In this document: in pieces, positions 46,541-60,100 of the stretch | How positions within the stretch are numbered: the first letter of the stretch is position 1 | Layout: each line of letters opens with the position of its first letter | From: CAVYVZ01 sp963772065 | Lineage (GTDB): Bacteria; Acidobacteriota; Vicinamibacteria; Vicinamibacterales; UBA2999 | Assembly (NCBI GenBank): GCA_963772065.1 | Contig: CAVYVZ010000005.1 | Span: 310,001 to 374,000, forward strand | Length of the DNA: 64,000 nt | Direction of reading: 5' to 3' | Made by a program: the position numbers and the translations under genes | Notes under the pieces: generated by a model | What the model was told of the DNA's origin: nothing | Seen by the model: the letters and a program-made list of their open reading frames with translations, nothing else | The model's database searches: none

Positions 46541-48744
46541 CTACTGGCTGGTTGTTGTTTTGGCGGGCAGCGCGAAGACGTAGTAGCCCTGCGCCTCCTG
46601 CTTGCCCGGGAAGACCGCGATGTTCGCCGGCCGCACGTCGGGCCAGTACGACGCGCAGAACGCGACGTACTGGCGGCCGCCGATTTCGTAGACGGCCGGC
46701 ATGCCCTCGGGATTCGCGTCGAGCTCGCGCGCCCACAGCGATGTGCCGGTGTCCTTGTCGTACGCGCGCACGGTGCCGTCGGCGTTGGTGCCGACGAAAA
46801 TCAATCCTCCCGCGGTGACGACGAGGCCGTTGCGATGGACGCGCTGTGCGTTCCCCGTGTCCTTGACGCCCTTGGCGGCGAGCGCGCGAACACCGCCGAG
46901 CGGCGCGCGCCACTTGATCGTGCCCGCGTTGAGATCGTAGGCGACGATGGACGACCACGGAGGGCTGATGGCCGGCAGACCGTTCGACGCGCGAAGCATC
47001 GACCCGAGCGGGCCGGTGTAGCGCGTGACGCCGTCCACATGCGGAAGCGGCGGACGCGGTCGCCCGGAATTGTTGCCCGCGGCCGCGGCGGGATTCGAGA
47101 GGTAGGTCATCAGCACATCGAGCTGCTGGGGCGAGAGACGGTCCTCGCTGAACGGCGGCATCTGCCCCTGGCCGGTGCGAACGGTCTTTCTGACGTGGTC
47201 CGCCCCGAGCGCGGGGATGTCGATGACGCTCGCCCGATCGTACGATTGGATGCCTCGCGCCGTCGCCTCCCCATGACACATCTCGCAGGTCTGCTGATAC
47301 ACCGCGCGCCCGCGCTGCGCCGGAGAACCATCGCCCCCGACACCCGGCGGTCTCAATCGATGGAAGCCGGGTTGATCCGCTGAACGCACGTACAGCATTC
47401 CGGTCGTCGGGTCGCCGGCGCTGCCGGCCCAGTTCGATCCGCCAAGCTCGCCGGGGACCGAGATCTGATCCCGCGTGAGCGTCTGCGGCGTGAACAATCC
47501 GTCGTTGCGCGCGCTCTGCAGGATCCCGCGGATCTTCTCCGTGTCAGCCGCGTCGATGTGCGGATTGATGTCGTCGGCGCCGAACTTCAGGCGCGCGAAC
47601 GGCGGCACGTGCGTCGGAAAGGGCTGCGTCGGCCACGATTCCTCGCCGGGCACGTCGCTCTTCGGAACGGCGCGCTCTTCAATCGGCCAGAGCGGCTCGC
47701 CGGTCACGCGGTTGAAGACATACAGCAGGCCGAACTTCGTCGCCTGCGCCACGATGTCCACCGGTTTGCCCGCGTGCCGCACGGTCAGCAGCTTGGGCGC
47801 GGTGGTCAGGTCGTAGTCCCAGATGTCGTGATGCACCGTCTGGAAGTGCCAGAGGCGCTTGCCCGTGCGCGCCTCGAGCGCGACGAGCGAGTTGCCGAAG
47901 AGGTTCGCGCCCCTGCGATCGCCGCCGTACATGTCGTGCGTCGGCGACCCGAGCGGCACGTAGACGATCCCGCGCGCTACGTCGACCGACAGCTCGCCCC
48001 AGGCGTTGACGCCGCCGGCCCACTTGTACGCTCCTTCCGGCCACGTGTCGTACCCGAACTCGCCGGGATGTGGAATCGTGTGGAACGTCCACACCAGCTT
48101 CCCGGTCACGACATCGAACGCACGGATGTCGCCGGGCGTCGAGCCATATCCTTCACCCGTATTGGATCCGGTGATGAACAGATTCTCGAAGACGCGCCCC
48201 GGCGTGCCGCTCGGTCCACCCATCGGCCGCAGCGGCCCGTCGCGCATGTCCACGTGGCCGTCCTTGCCGAAGGTCTTGATGGGTGCGCCGGTGCGGGCAT
48301 CGATCGCCCGGAGCGTGCCGGCCGCACCGAAGATCAACCGGCGGTCCGCACGGTCCTTGCTCTCCCAGTAGTTGATGCCGCGGTTGCCCGGCGCGCCGCC
48401 TTCTACTGGATGCGACCAGACCTCCTTGCCGGTGATCGCGTCGAGGGCGACGATCGCGTTGTTGGGGCCGAGGACGTACATGACGTTGTCCACGACCAGC
48501 GGATTGAACCCGAAATTTCCCTTCCGATCGGGAACCGGATAGAACCACGCGAGCTCGAGCTGACCGACGTTGTTCTTGTCGATCTGCTTCAGGGCGGAGG
48601 TACCTGCATCGAGTCGGCGGACCCGCCGTAGTCGCTCCACGTCGTGTACCTTGGTTTCGACTGGCTGCCGACGGTGATCGCCGCGACCTGAATCGCGAGA
48701 GCAATGGCCGAGAGCCGCACGGATGGCCGCATATTCGATGGCAT
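46541..48744 (-). CDS. PQQ-dependent dehydrogenase with cytochrome c domain, one frame break
   Basis: The start (ATG 48744) gives a signal-anchor segment (SAIALAIQVAAITVGS) followed by YTTWSDYGGSADSMQ; after a break near 48600 the PQQ propeller continues with SALKQIDKNNVGQLELAW. Typical blades are NAIVALDAITGKEVW, LIFGAAGTLRAIDARTGAPIKTFGKDG, TGKLVWTFHTIPHPGEFG and DIWDYDLTTAPKLL. A c-type heme motif CEMCHG (about residue 470) lies in a domain inserted before the last blades. This is a membrane-associated or periplasmic quinoprotein that oxidises sugars or alcohols and passes electrons to cytochrome. Merged length is about 735 aa. It is divergent from transaldolase. Confidence 0.86.
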
Positions 48745-48765
48745 ACGAGCAGTATCGGCCGAGTA

Positions 48766-48795
48766 GTTTACTTTACCGTTCAAGTCAGATATCAC
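48766..48795 (+). promoter_or_regulatory. Promoter-like site upstream of transaldolase, shared with 53623
   Basis: GTTTACTTTACCG (48766-48778) contains a TTTACT -35-like box followed after 17 nt by TATCAC (48790-48795), 41 nt before the GTG of transaldolase. The same 13 bases plus AAG and TATC at the same spacing occur at 53623-53652 before a TonB receptor. This shared block suggests a common promoter or operator. Confidence 0.5.
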
Positions 48796-48836
48796 TTCTG
48801 TTCGGGCGAATCTCAATCCAGCACGTGTAAAGAGTT

Positions 48837-49868
48837 GTGAACAACAGTTACCTGAAGTGGGTCATTGACAACACGCCGACCCAGTGGTGGCACGACTCCG
48901 CCGATCCGGCCGAATTGGACCTCGGCCTGCAGCGCGGAGCCGTTGGTGTCACGACGAATCCTGTCCTCGCCAGCGCGGCCTTCAAGAGGAACCGGGAGGT
49001 GTGGCGGCCGTCCATCGAGCGGACGCTCGCGCGCAACCTGCCGCCGGAGCAGAAGGCCGAGGCATTGATGGAGATCGTGGTGACGTCGGCGGCGGAACGA
49101 CTGCTGCCCGCGTTCGAGGCGAGCGGCGGCCGGTCGGGGCTCGTATGCGGCCAGGTGAATCCGGCGCGCGCCGGCGACCGTGAGTGCATGCTGCCGATGG
49201 CGAAGCGGTTCCACGCGTGGGCGCCGAACATCGCGGTCAAGCTTCCCGCCACGGCCGCGGGGCTCGACGTGCTCGAGGCGTGCGTCGCCGAGGGGATCAC
49301 CACGACGGCCACCGTCAGCTTCACCGTGCCCCAGGCGATTGCCATCGCCGAGCGGCATCGCGCCGGAATCGCGCGCGCGAAGGCCGCGGGCATCGAGCCC
49401 GGGCGTTGCTTCGCCGTCCTGATGATCGGCCGGCTGGACGACTACCTGCGCGAGGTCGCGCACGACACCCGCGCGCAGGTGAGCGAAGCAGACATCCGAC
49501 AGGCCGGCCTTGCGGTGGCGAAACGCGCCTACTCCATGTACCAGCAGCGCGGCTACGACGCCGTGCTCCTGGTGGCGGCGTTGAGGGGCACGTACCATCT
49601 GACCGAGCTGGCAGGCGCGGCGCTGCTGATGTCGATTCATCCGAGCTATCAGGAACCGTTCGTGACGCAGGACTTCCCGCGCGAAGCGCGGATCGACCGG
49701 GAGGTGCCGGCCGACGTGATCGATCGTCTGTTGCAGATGCCCGACTTCGCGCGCGCCTACGAACCCGACGGCATGACACCGGCGGAGTTCGTGAGCTTCG
49801 GGACGACCCAGCGGACGCTGAGCCAGTTCGTCGAAGCCGGATGGAAGGACCTGGAGAACCTCCGATAG
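48837..49868 (+). CDS. Transaldolase family protein
   Basis: The 343-aa protein has the transaldolase/TalC TIM-barrel signatures GAVGVTTNPVLASAA near the N-terminus and APNIAVKLPATAAGLD with the Schiff-base lysine, followed by ITTTATVSFTVPQAIAIAE and RCFAVLMIGRLDDYL. Transaldolases move a three-carbon ketol unit or split ketose phosphates. The start is GTG at 48837. Its TAG stop is immediately followed by the E2 ATG, so it belongs to the E2-E1 operon, which is odd for a pentose-phosphate enzyme. A dedicated aldolase-type role producing a 2-oxoacid or aldehyde for the complex is possible. Confidence 0.85.
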   Translation: MNNSYLKWVIDNTPTQWWHDSADPAELDLGLQRGAVGVTTNPVLASAAFKRNREVWRPSIERTLARNLPPEQKAEALMEIVVTSAAERLLPAFEASGGRSGLVCGQVNPARAGDRECMLPMAKRFHAWAPNIAVKLPATAAGLDVLEACVAEGITTTATVSFTVPQAIAIAERHRAGIARAKAAGIEPGRCFAVLMIGRLDDYLREVAHDTRAQVSEADIRQAGLAVAKRAYSMYQQRGYDAVLLVAALRGTYHLTELAGAALLMSIHPSYQEPFVTQDFPREARIDREVPADVIDRLLQMPDFARAYEPDGMTPAEFVSFGTTQRTLSQFVEAGWKDLENLR

Positions 49869-51044
49869 ATGGCTACGGCAGTCGAGCTCCCGCAGCTGGG
49901 AAATACAGTCGAAGAATGTCTCATCACCAGGTGGGTCAAGCGCGCGGGCGATGCCGTTTCGCCGGGCGACATCGTCGCTGAAATCGAGACCGACAAGACG
50001 ACGTTCGAGATTACGGCGCCGGTGGCGGGCACGGTGCTCGCGACGTTTTTCGACGAAGGCGCGCTCGTCAAGGTCTTCACGAACCTCTTCGTCATCGGCG
50101 CGCCGGGCGAAAGCACGGCGGCGTTCGATCCGCGATCCGCGGCCGCGGCACCAGGGTCCGCAGAGGCCGATCCGCAGCCCGCGCGAGCAGATGCCGTGGC
50201 CGATGCCGCTCCGCGAACGAGCGAGCGCGGGCCTGCAGCGTTCAGTCCGCGCGCGCGGCGCTTCGCGGCGCAGCACGATTTCCGTCCTGCGTCGGTGGCC
50301 GGATCCGGCCCGGGCGGACGAGTGCTCGAACGCGATGTGCGGCGGGCGTACGAGTCGGCGTCGACGGCACCCCCGCCGTCGAACCTGCGTGCCACGATCG
50401 CACGGCGGATGCGAGAGTCGCTCGCCTCCACCGCCCAGTACACGCTGAACGCGTCGGCCGGCGCGGCGGGGCTCGTCGCGCTGCGCGCGCGGCTGAAGAG
50501 CGCGGCCGCGTCATCCCACATCAACATCAACGACCTCGTCACCTTCTGTGTCGTTCGGGCGCTCGCCGAGGCCCCCGATGTGAACGCGGAGCTCATCGAC
50601 GGGCGCATCGTGAAGCACGCCGAGGTGAACATCGGCTTCGCGGTCGATACGCCCCGCGGGCTTCTCGCGCCGGTCGTCCGGAATGCGCAAGCGCTCTCGG
50701 TATCCGATCTCGCGCTGCGCATGAAGGAGCTCGCCACCAAGGCGATCGACGGCACGATCGCGCCCGATGATTTGTCCGGCGGCACGTTCACGATCAGCAA
50801 TCTGGGCGGCCTGGGGATCGAGTCGTTCACGCCGCTGATCAACGCGCCGCAGGTCGCGATCCTCGGCGTCGGCGCGATCCAGCTCAAAGCGGTGCGCGTG
50901 AAGGGGAAGGTGGAGTTCGTCGATTCGATCGGCCTGTCGCTCACCTGCGATCATCAGGCGATCGACGGCGCGCCGGGTGCGAGGTTCTTGAAGACGCTCA
51001 AGGACAAGATAGAGAGCGTCGAGTCTCTAATTTTTGATTTTTGA
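49869..51044 (+). CDS. 2-oxoacid dehydrogenase complex E2 component (acyltransferase)
   Basis: The 391-aa protein has one N-terminal lipoyl domain with the modified lysine in EIETDKTTFE (about residue 42), an alanine/proline-rich linker, a peripheral subunit-binding domain (ARRFAAQHDF, GSGPGGRVLERDV) and a catalytic domain ending in LTCDHQAIDGAPGARFLKTL, which holds the HxxxD catalytic motif (HQAID). It transfers an acyl group from lipoate to CoA. The stop codon and last residues (LIFDF) come from an ATTTTTG repeat. The E1 gene follows after 71 nt. Which oxoacid is used cannot be read. Confidence 0.88.
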   Translation: MATAVELPQLGNTVEECLITRWVKRAGDAVSPGDIVAEIETDKTTFEITAPVAGTVLATFFDEGALVKVFTNLFVIGAPGESTAAFDPRSAAAAPGSAEADPQPARADAVADAAPRTSERGPAAFSPRARRFAAQHDFRPASVAGSGPGGRVLERDVRRAYESASTAPPPSNLRATIARRMRESLASTAQYTLNASAGAAGLVALRARLKSAAASSHININDLVTFCVVRALAEAPDVNAELIDGRIVKHAEVNIGFAVDTPRGLLAPVVRNAQALSVSDLALRMKELATKAIDGTIAPDDLSGGTFTISNLGGLGIESFTPLINAPQVAILGVGAIQLKAVRVKGKVEFVDSIGLSLTCDHQAIDGAPGARFLKTLKDKIESVESLIFDF

Positions 51045-51100
51045 TTTTTGATTTTTGATTGGACTTTGATTTGAAATCAAAGATCAAAGATCAAAAATCA
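51030..51100. repeat. ATTTTTG tandem repeat with inverted half, spanning the E2 stop
   Basis: Four perfect ATTTTTG units start at 51030, 51037, 51044 and 51051. After a short spacer the palindrome CTTTGATTT-G-AAATCAAAG and further ATCAAAG units run in the opposite sense. The array is AT-rich in a GC-rich genome and encodes the last codons and TGA of E2. It ends 16 nt before the E1 start, so it could act as an intercistronic hairpin. Confidence 0.85.
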
Positions 51101-51115
51101 CAAATGGATTAACAG

Positions 51116-53576
<2,461 letters not shown>

Positions 53577-53597
53577 TAACGGAAAACTGGAGTCTTT

Positions 53598-53623
53598 CGA
53601 AAAGTGGTTACACCACTTTTTCG
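53598..53623 (+). terminator. Stem-loop after the E1 gene
   Basis: CGAAAAGTGGT (53598-53608) pairs with ACCACTTTTTCG (53612-53623) with a short loop. The right arm ends in a T-run, giving a weak intrinsic-terminator look. It lies 22 nt after the E1 stop and overlaps the promoter-like site for the next TonB receptor by one base. Confidence 0.5.
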
Positions 53624-53652
53624 TTTACTTTACCGCTGAAGGGTGGTATCTC
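53623..53652 (+). promoter_or_regulatory. Promoter-like site upstream of TonB receptor, shared with 48766
   Basis: GTTTACTTTACCG (53623-53635) followed after the same spacing by AAG and TATCTC (53647-53652) repeats the block found before transaldolase. TTTACT with 17 nt to TATCTC is a reasonable -35/-10 pair. The receptor ATG is 48 nt further on. Confidence 0.5.
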
Positions 53653-53700
53653 AGCTGGGTCATATACGATTTCCCTGCGCCGGACTCATTAACCCGAGGG

Positions 53701-56700
53701 ATGAACATGCGACAAGTGTTTTTGGTGGATGGATTTACCTGGGTCCTGCGGTGTCGACGAATGCTCGCAACGCTCCTCCTTGCCTTGCTCGTCGCAAGCC
53801 CCGCGCTTGCGCAGACGGGTCAGATTAACGGCGTCGTCTCCGACAACTCCGGCGGCGTCCTTCCCGGCGTGACCGTGAAGGCCGTTGAAACAGCGACCGG
53901 GTTGGCGAGAGACACCGTGACCGGCGTCGACGGTCGCTATACATTCACGTCGCTGCGACCGACCACCTATGACATCACCGCGGAGCTGACCGGCTTCAAG
54001 ACGTCACAGCGGACGGGTGTGGTGCTCCAGGCGAACCAGAACATCACGGTGAACGTCTCGCTCGAGCTGGGTGCCCTCGCTGAAACGATCACGGTGTCCG
54101 GCGAAGCGGCCATCGTGGACGTCACGTCGTCCACCCTGAGCGAGGTCGTCGATTCGAAGCGCATCGTCGAACTGCCGTTGAACGGCCGCGATGCCGCAAA
54201 GCTCGCGACGCTGGTCTCGGGCATGGTGCTGACGGCGATCGACCAGGAATCGGCAAAGACGATTCCCGGCGCGCTGCGCCTCTCGACGAACGGGACCGAA
54301 TCGCGGCAGGTATCGTTCCGCCTGGATGGCACGAGCCACACGGACCCGTACTTCCAGCAGAACCAGCCGTTCCCGTTCCCCGACGCGCTGCAGGAGTTCA
54401 GCATCCAGACGAGCAACTACAGCGCCGCGCAGGGTAACAGCGCCGGCGCCGTGGTCAACGCCGTCACGCGCTCTGGAACGAACGAATTCCACGGCGGCGC
54501 CTTCGGCTTCTTCCGCGACAACACCTTCAACTCGCGGAACTTCTTTTCGCCCACCGTGGACTTCCTGAAGCGCAAGCAGTACGGCGGCTTCGGCGGCGGT
54601 CCGATTCAGCGGAACAAGACGTTCTTCTTCGCGGGCTGGCAGCGCACCGACCTGCAGAACGTCGGCACCGCCCAGAGCGCGACCGTCCCGACCGTCGACC
54701 AGCGCAACGGCATCTTCACGACGGCGATCCGGGATCCGCTCACGGGGCTGCCGTTCGCGAACAACACGATTCCGGTGTCGCGGTTCGACCCGGCGTCGGT
54801 CAACGTGCTGAAGTACCTTCCGGTCGTCGCCGGCGACGGCCGCACGCAGATCCCGCGCCGCATCGGACAGGACGACAACCAGATCGTCGTCAAAGTCGAT
54901 CAGATGGTCGGCCAGAAGAATCAGGTCAGCGGGCGGTACTTCTTCGATAACTTCACCAACGACCCGACCTACACCGAGGGGAATCTCCTCAGCTATCGGA
55001 ATCCCACGCTTGGCGCGAGCACACGCATGCAGAACGGCGTCGGCTCGTGGACGCGGACGATCACGCCCACGCTGCTGAACGAGGTGCGCGTCGCGTACAA
55101 CCGCGCCTTCTCGAGGCGCTACCCGCCCTCCGGCGTGCCCTCGATGCGGGACCTCGGCGTCCGGCTGCCGATCTACCCCACGCTGCCATCGATTTCACAG
55201 ATCGAGGCCAACGGGTTCTTCAACATCGGCGACAACCTCGAAGCGTCGTTCTTTCGCGACGGCTGGGAGTTCAACGACCGCTTCACGATGGTCAAAGGCC
55301 GGCACAACATCCAGTTCGGCGGCGAGCTACAGCGGTACACGACGGAGATCGTCAACGAGTTCCGCCGCGCGGGCCACTTCACGTTCAACGGGAGCGTGAC
55401 GGGCCACGCCATCGCCGACTTCCTGCTTGGACAGATCAACACGTTCGATCAGGGCACCGGCGAGTACAAGGACTACCTCGTGAACTACGGGTCGCTGTTC
55501 GCGCAGGACGATTTCAAGGTGTCGTCGAACGTGACCTTGAACCTGGGCGTCCGCTACGAGAACTCGCCACCGTGGCACGAGAAGGTCGGCCGGATCATGA
55601 TGTTCTCGCTCGAGGATTACGCGAACAACGTGCGGTCGCAGGTGTTTCCGCAGGCGCCGCGAGGCGAGACGTTCCGCGGCGACCCGGGCTTCCCCGAGGA
55701 CGGCACCGACCCGTCGGCGCACAACGTGGGTGCGCGCGCCGGCTTTGCGTGGGACATCACCGGCGACGGCAAGACGAGCCTCCGCGGCGGCGGCGGCACG
55801 TTCTACGATCAGCATCGCGATTCGGAATCGGGCAACGGCGCCGTGAACGCGCCACCGTGGAGCCTGCGGCTGGCCGTCACCCGTCCGGCGGGCCCGTTCT
55901 CCGATCCGTACCTTGGACGGACCGACTTCAACCTCATCACCGACGCGACAATCGGCACGCAGCAGGCTGTGTTCCCGCGGCCCGTCCTGATCGAAACGCT
56001 CGACCGGGAATACCACACGCCGCGTACCTACAACTACAACCTGACGTTCGAACGCGAGGTAATGCCGCTCATCACCGCGCGCGCGGCGTACGTCGGGTCC
56101 CGGAATCGCAACGGCCGCTTCGGCGTCCAGCTGAACCCGGCCATCGCGACCATCCCTGGCGCGACGACGGGCAACACCGACGCGCGGCGCCAGTTCGCGG
56201 CCGACGGCATCGGGCAGGTGAACCTGCAGGTGCAGGATCGGAAGTCGAACTACAACTGGATGCAGCTCTCGCTGAGCAAGCGGTACTCGCACGGTTTCCA
56301 GATCGGCGGCAACTACACGCTCTCGAAGGTCGAAGGGGACTTCGCTAACGGTACGAATAACGGTGAACTGATCCCGTACTTCCTGCCGCAGGATCGGGCG
56401 CTCGCGTGGGGCCCCCTCGAATCAGGATCGGCGGCATCGACTGACGATGTCCTGGGTGTGGGAGCTTCCAGGCGCCAACATGGAAGGACCTGCGCGCTGG
56501 GTGCTCGGCGGCTGGCAGTGGTCGGGCCTGATGCAGTATCAGTCGGGCGCGCCTATCACCGTCATCAGCGGCGTCGACAATTCGCTCGACGGCATCGCCA
56601 ACGATCGCGCGAAGATCACGGGCCAGCCATTCGACCCGCCCGCCGGTTCGGACAAGACGGTCTGGTTCAACGCGGCCGCCTTTGCGCGAAATGACCTCGG

Positions 56701-56964
56701 CACGTTCGGCGACACCGGCAAAGGCGCCTACTATGGGCCATACGTTGCAGATCTGGGACATGTCGTTGGCAAAGAACTTCCAGCTTGCCGGCTCATCCGT
56801 ACGTGCAGTTCCGAGCCGACATCTTCAACGTCTTCAACCACGCCAACTTCGACAACCCGAACGCGAACGTCAGCGGCGCGAATTTCGGGAGGATTACGCG
56901 CACGATCGTGGGCGCCCTCGGCGATCCACGCATCATGCAGTTCGGGCTGAAGTTCGCGTTCTGA
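53701..56964 (+). CDS. Oar-like TonB-dependent receptor, two frame breaks near the 3' end
   Basis: A long n-region precedes the signal-peptide core (ATLLLALLVASPALAQ). The carboxypeptidase-regulatory domain (GVVSDNSGGVLPGVTVKAVE), plug (LPLNGRDAAKLATLVSG, FRLDGTSHTDPYF) and barrel are normal until about 56420. There the frame changes to the segment VWELPGANMEGPARWVLGGWQWSG, and again near 56760 to FRADIFNVFNHANFDNP and the ending MQFGLKFAF at 56964. Merged length is about 1,087 aa. It follows the transaldolase-E2-E1 operon and shares its promoter motif, so it may import that pathway's substrate. Confidence 0.86.
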
Positions 56965-56970
56965 CGCTTC

Positions 56971-57004
56971 GGGAGGGCCGGCTCGCCAAAGGGCCGGTCC
57001 TCCC
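56971..57004 (+). terminator. GC-rich stem-loop after TonB receptor gene
   Basis: GGGAGGGCCGGC (56971-56982) pairs with GCCGGTCCTCCC (56993-57004), 12 bp with one G-U pair, around a 10-nt loop, 6 nt after the receptor stop. There is no T-tract, so it may be a stabilising hairpin or factor-assisted terminator. Confidence 0.6.
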
Positions 57005-57114
57005 GCTACAGGCCTCAAGTTACCCGCCCCCCGATTTTCGTCGTTGCAAGTCCCGTCTTCCTGTTGGACCATACAACCTGCTCAACCGGTCAAGTATCAA
57101 TGTTTGGGGGACGT

Positions 57115-60100
57115 ATGCATGCATTCATGAACCAGGGGGCATTCCGCGCCTTGTGGCGCGCGGCGGCCCTCGTGCTCGCCATGGCCGCCGCGGTTCACGC
57201 GCAGGTGCTGTCCGGCTCGCTCGTCGTGGACGTGCGGGATCAGAGCGGCGCGGCCGTTCCGGGCGCCGAGGTGACGATCACGCAGACCGGAACCAACTGG
57301 ACGCGGAGCGGAACGTCGAACGAAGCCGGCACGGCGACGTTCGCAACCGTCCCGCTCGGGACGTACTCGGTCAAGGTCACGCTGTCGGGATTCAATGAGT
57401 CGGTGACGAACGACGTGAACGTCACGCAGGACAGCGTCATTCGCGTGCGAAGCGCGCTGACCGTCGGCCAACTGACAGACGTCGTCACGGTGAGCGCGGG
57501 CGTCGCGGTGCTGCAGACCGACAGGGCCGACGTGCGCACCGAGATCACATCGAAACAGCTCGAGAACCTGCCCGTTCCCCTGGGGCGCAACTATCAGAAC
57601 CTGTTCGTCACGGTGCCAGGCATCTCACCGCCCGAGAACATGCACTCGGTGGCGGTGAACCCAGCACGTGGCCTTGGGTTCAACTCGAACGGCACCACGC
57701 GGAACGCCAACGCCATTCGTATCGAAGGCGCGATCTCGAATAACCTGTGGCTGCCTCACGTCGCCGCGTACATTCCAGCGCTCGAAGCGATCGAGACCGT
57801 CAGCGTCGTGACGAGCTCGTTCGACGCCGACCAGGGCCTCTCGGGAGGCATGTCGGCGAACGTGGTGATCAAGAGCGGCACCAATCAGTTCCGCGGATCG
57901 GCCTTCGAGTACTTTTACAACGAGAATCTGAAGTCGAGGCCGTACTTCCTGCCCGCCACTGAGAAGAAGCCCGAGGCGCGCCAGCATCAGTTCGGCGGCA
58001 CGCTGGGCGGTCCCATTGTCCGGAACAAACTGTTCTTCTTCGGCAGCTACGAGGGCACCTACGACCGTCAGCGGGCGCAGCGATTCGGCACCGTGCCAAC
58101 TGCCGCGATGCGCAGAGGCGACTTCTCCGCCTCGGCGACTCCGATTTACGACCCGCTGACTGGCGCGGCAAACGGCAGCGGGCGCACGGCGTTTGCCGGC
58201 AACGTCATTCCGGCCAACCGTCTCGATCCGATCGTCCAGAAGCTCATCACGGACCTGCCGCTGCCCACGTTTCCCGATCGGCTCGCGGACAACTACTTCA
58301 CGACCGGGATGTTCGAGTTGACCCGCCGCAAGACGGATGCGAAGGTCACCTTCAACGCGTCCGACAAGCTGATTCTGTCCGGCCGGCTCGGCTGGCTGAA
58401 CTACGACTTCGACAGCCCGCCGATGTTCGGCGACCTGGGTGGCCAACCGGTTCACAGCGTGGCGGCGAAGGCCGGCCACGGCCTCGGCGACACGTACACC
58501 ATTACCGGCAGCGCGAACTATGCGCTCTCGCCGAGTGTTCTCATCGAGAGTTACACCGGGATCACGTTGATCCAGGTCCTGTCGGAGCCGTTCCGAATGG
58601 ATGAGAACCTCGGACTCGATTTTCTCGGCATCCCCGGCACGAACGGGCCGGGCAGACTCTATGGTGGCTGGCCACACTTCGAGATCACCGGCTTCTCCAG
58701 AATCGGCTACGCCGGCAGCGAGAACTCGCCGTACGTCGACGACAACTGGCAGTACCGGTACTCGGCCAGCACTTCGTGGACGAAGGGTGCCCATACGTTC
58801 CGCTTCGGCGGCGACGTCGTTCGGCAGGCGATGAACCGCTTCGAAACAGGCAGCGGCTCCGGCTCCTTCACATTCGGCGGAGGCCCCACCACGACCGTCG
58901 GCGGGCCGTCGGCGAGCTTGTACAACAACTTCGCGACCTTCGTCCTCGGGCTGCCCACGCAGATCGCGACGAGCCGCATTCCGTTCGAGGACAATCAGAC
59001 GCGAAGCCGCAACTGGCAGTTCAGTATTTTCGCGAAGGATCAGTGGCAGATCGGACGCGCGCTGACCGCATCGCTCGGCGCGCGCTGGGACTACTTCCCG
59101 ATGGGCACGCGCACGACCCGCGGCATGGAGCGCTTCGACTACGTGAACAACCAGCAGTTGATCTGCGGCGTCGGCAGCGTCCCGACCGACTGCGGCTACG
59201 ACATGGGGAAGGGCGACATCTCTCCACGCCTCGGCCTGGCGTATCGCGCGAGTGACACGATGGTGATTCGAGGCGGCTACGGCATCAACTACGACCCGTA
59301 TCCGCTCGCGTTCGTTCGTGACCTCCTGGGCAACTACCCATCGTCCATCGGCCTGACCGTCACGTCGCCGAACGCATTCCAATTCGCGGGGCGGCTTGCC
59401 GACGGGATCCCGGAGGTACAAGTGCCGGACATCAGCAGCGGCGTGATTCCGGTTCCGCCGAACATCGGCGCCAGAACGCTGGATCCGAACCCGAAGCGCG
59501 GCTACATCCATTCGTTCAACGTGACCGTTCAGAAGGAGCTGCCCTGGGGATTTACGGGACAGGTTGCCTACGTCGGAACACGCCAGAGGGACATCAACCA
59601 GATCCTGAACCTCAACGCGGGACAGGTCATCGGCGCGGGCGACGCGGGCCGTCCGTACTTCGCGCAGTTCCGCAGGACCGCCGAGACCGGCCTGCTGACG
59701 AATGTGGGCTGGAGCGATTACGACGCGCTGCAGACCTCGCTCCAGCGGCGCTACTCGAACGGGTTCCAGATGAACGTCGCCTACACGTGGTCGAAAGCGT
59801 TCGGCATCTGCTGCGATCAGCTCGCCGACAACCCGCCACAGGTTCAGGCGATGCAGTTCTTCCACCTCAACGAGGCGACGCTCAGTCATGACCGGCCGCA
59901 CAACTTCCAGGCGTCGTTCGTTTCCGAGCTTCCGTTCGGCCAAGGCAAGCCGTTCCTGAGTGACGGAGGAGCCGTCTCGGCCATCGCCGGAGGGTGGCAG
60001 GTGACGGGACTCCTCAGCCTCTACTCGGGCACGCCGTTTACCGTGTCGTCGGCTGCAACGTCTCTCAATCTGCCTAACAGCAATCAGATGGCCGACAGCG

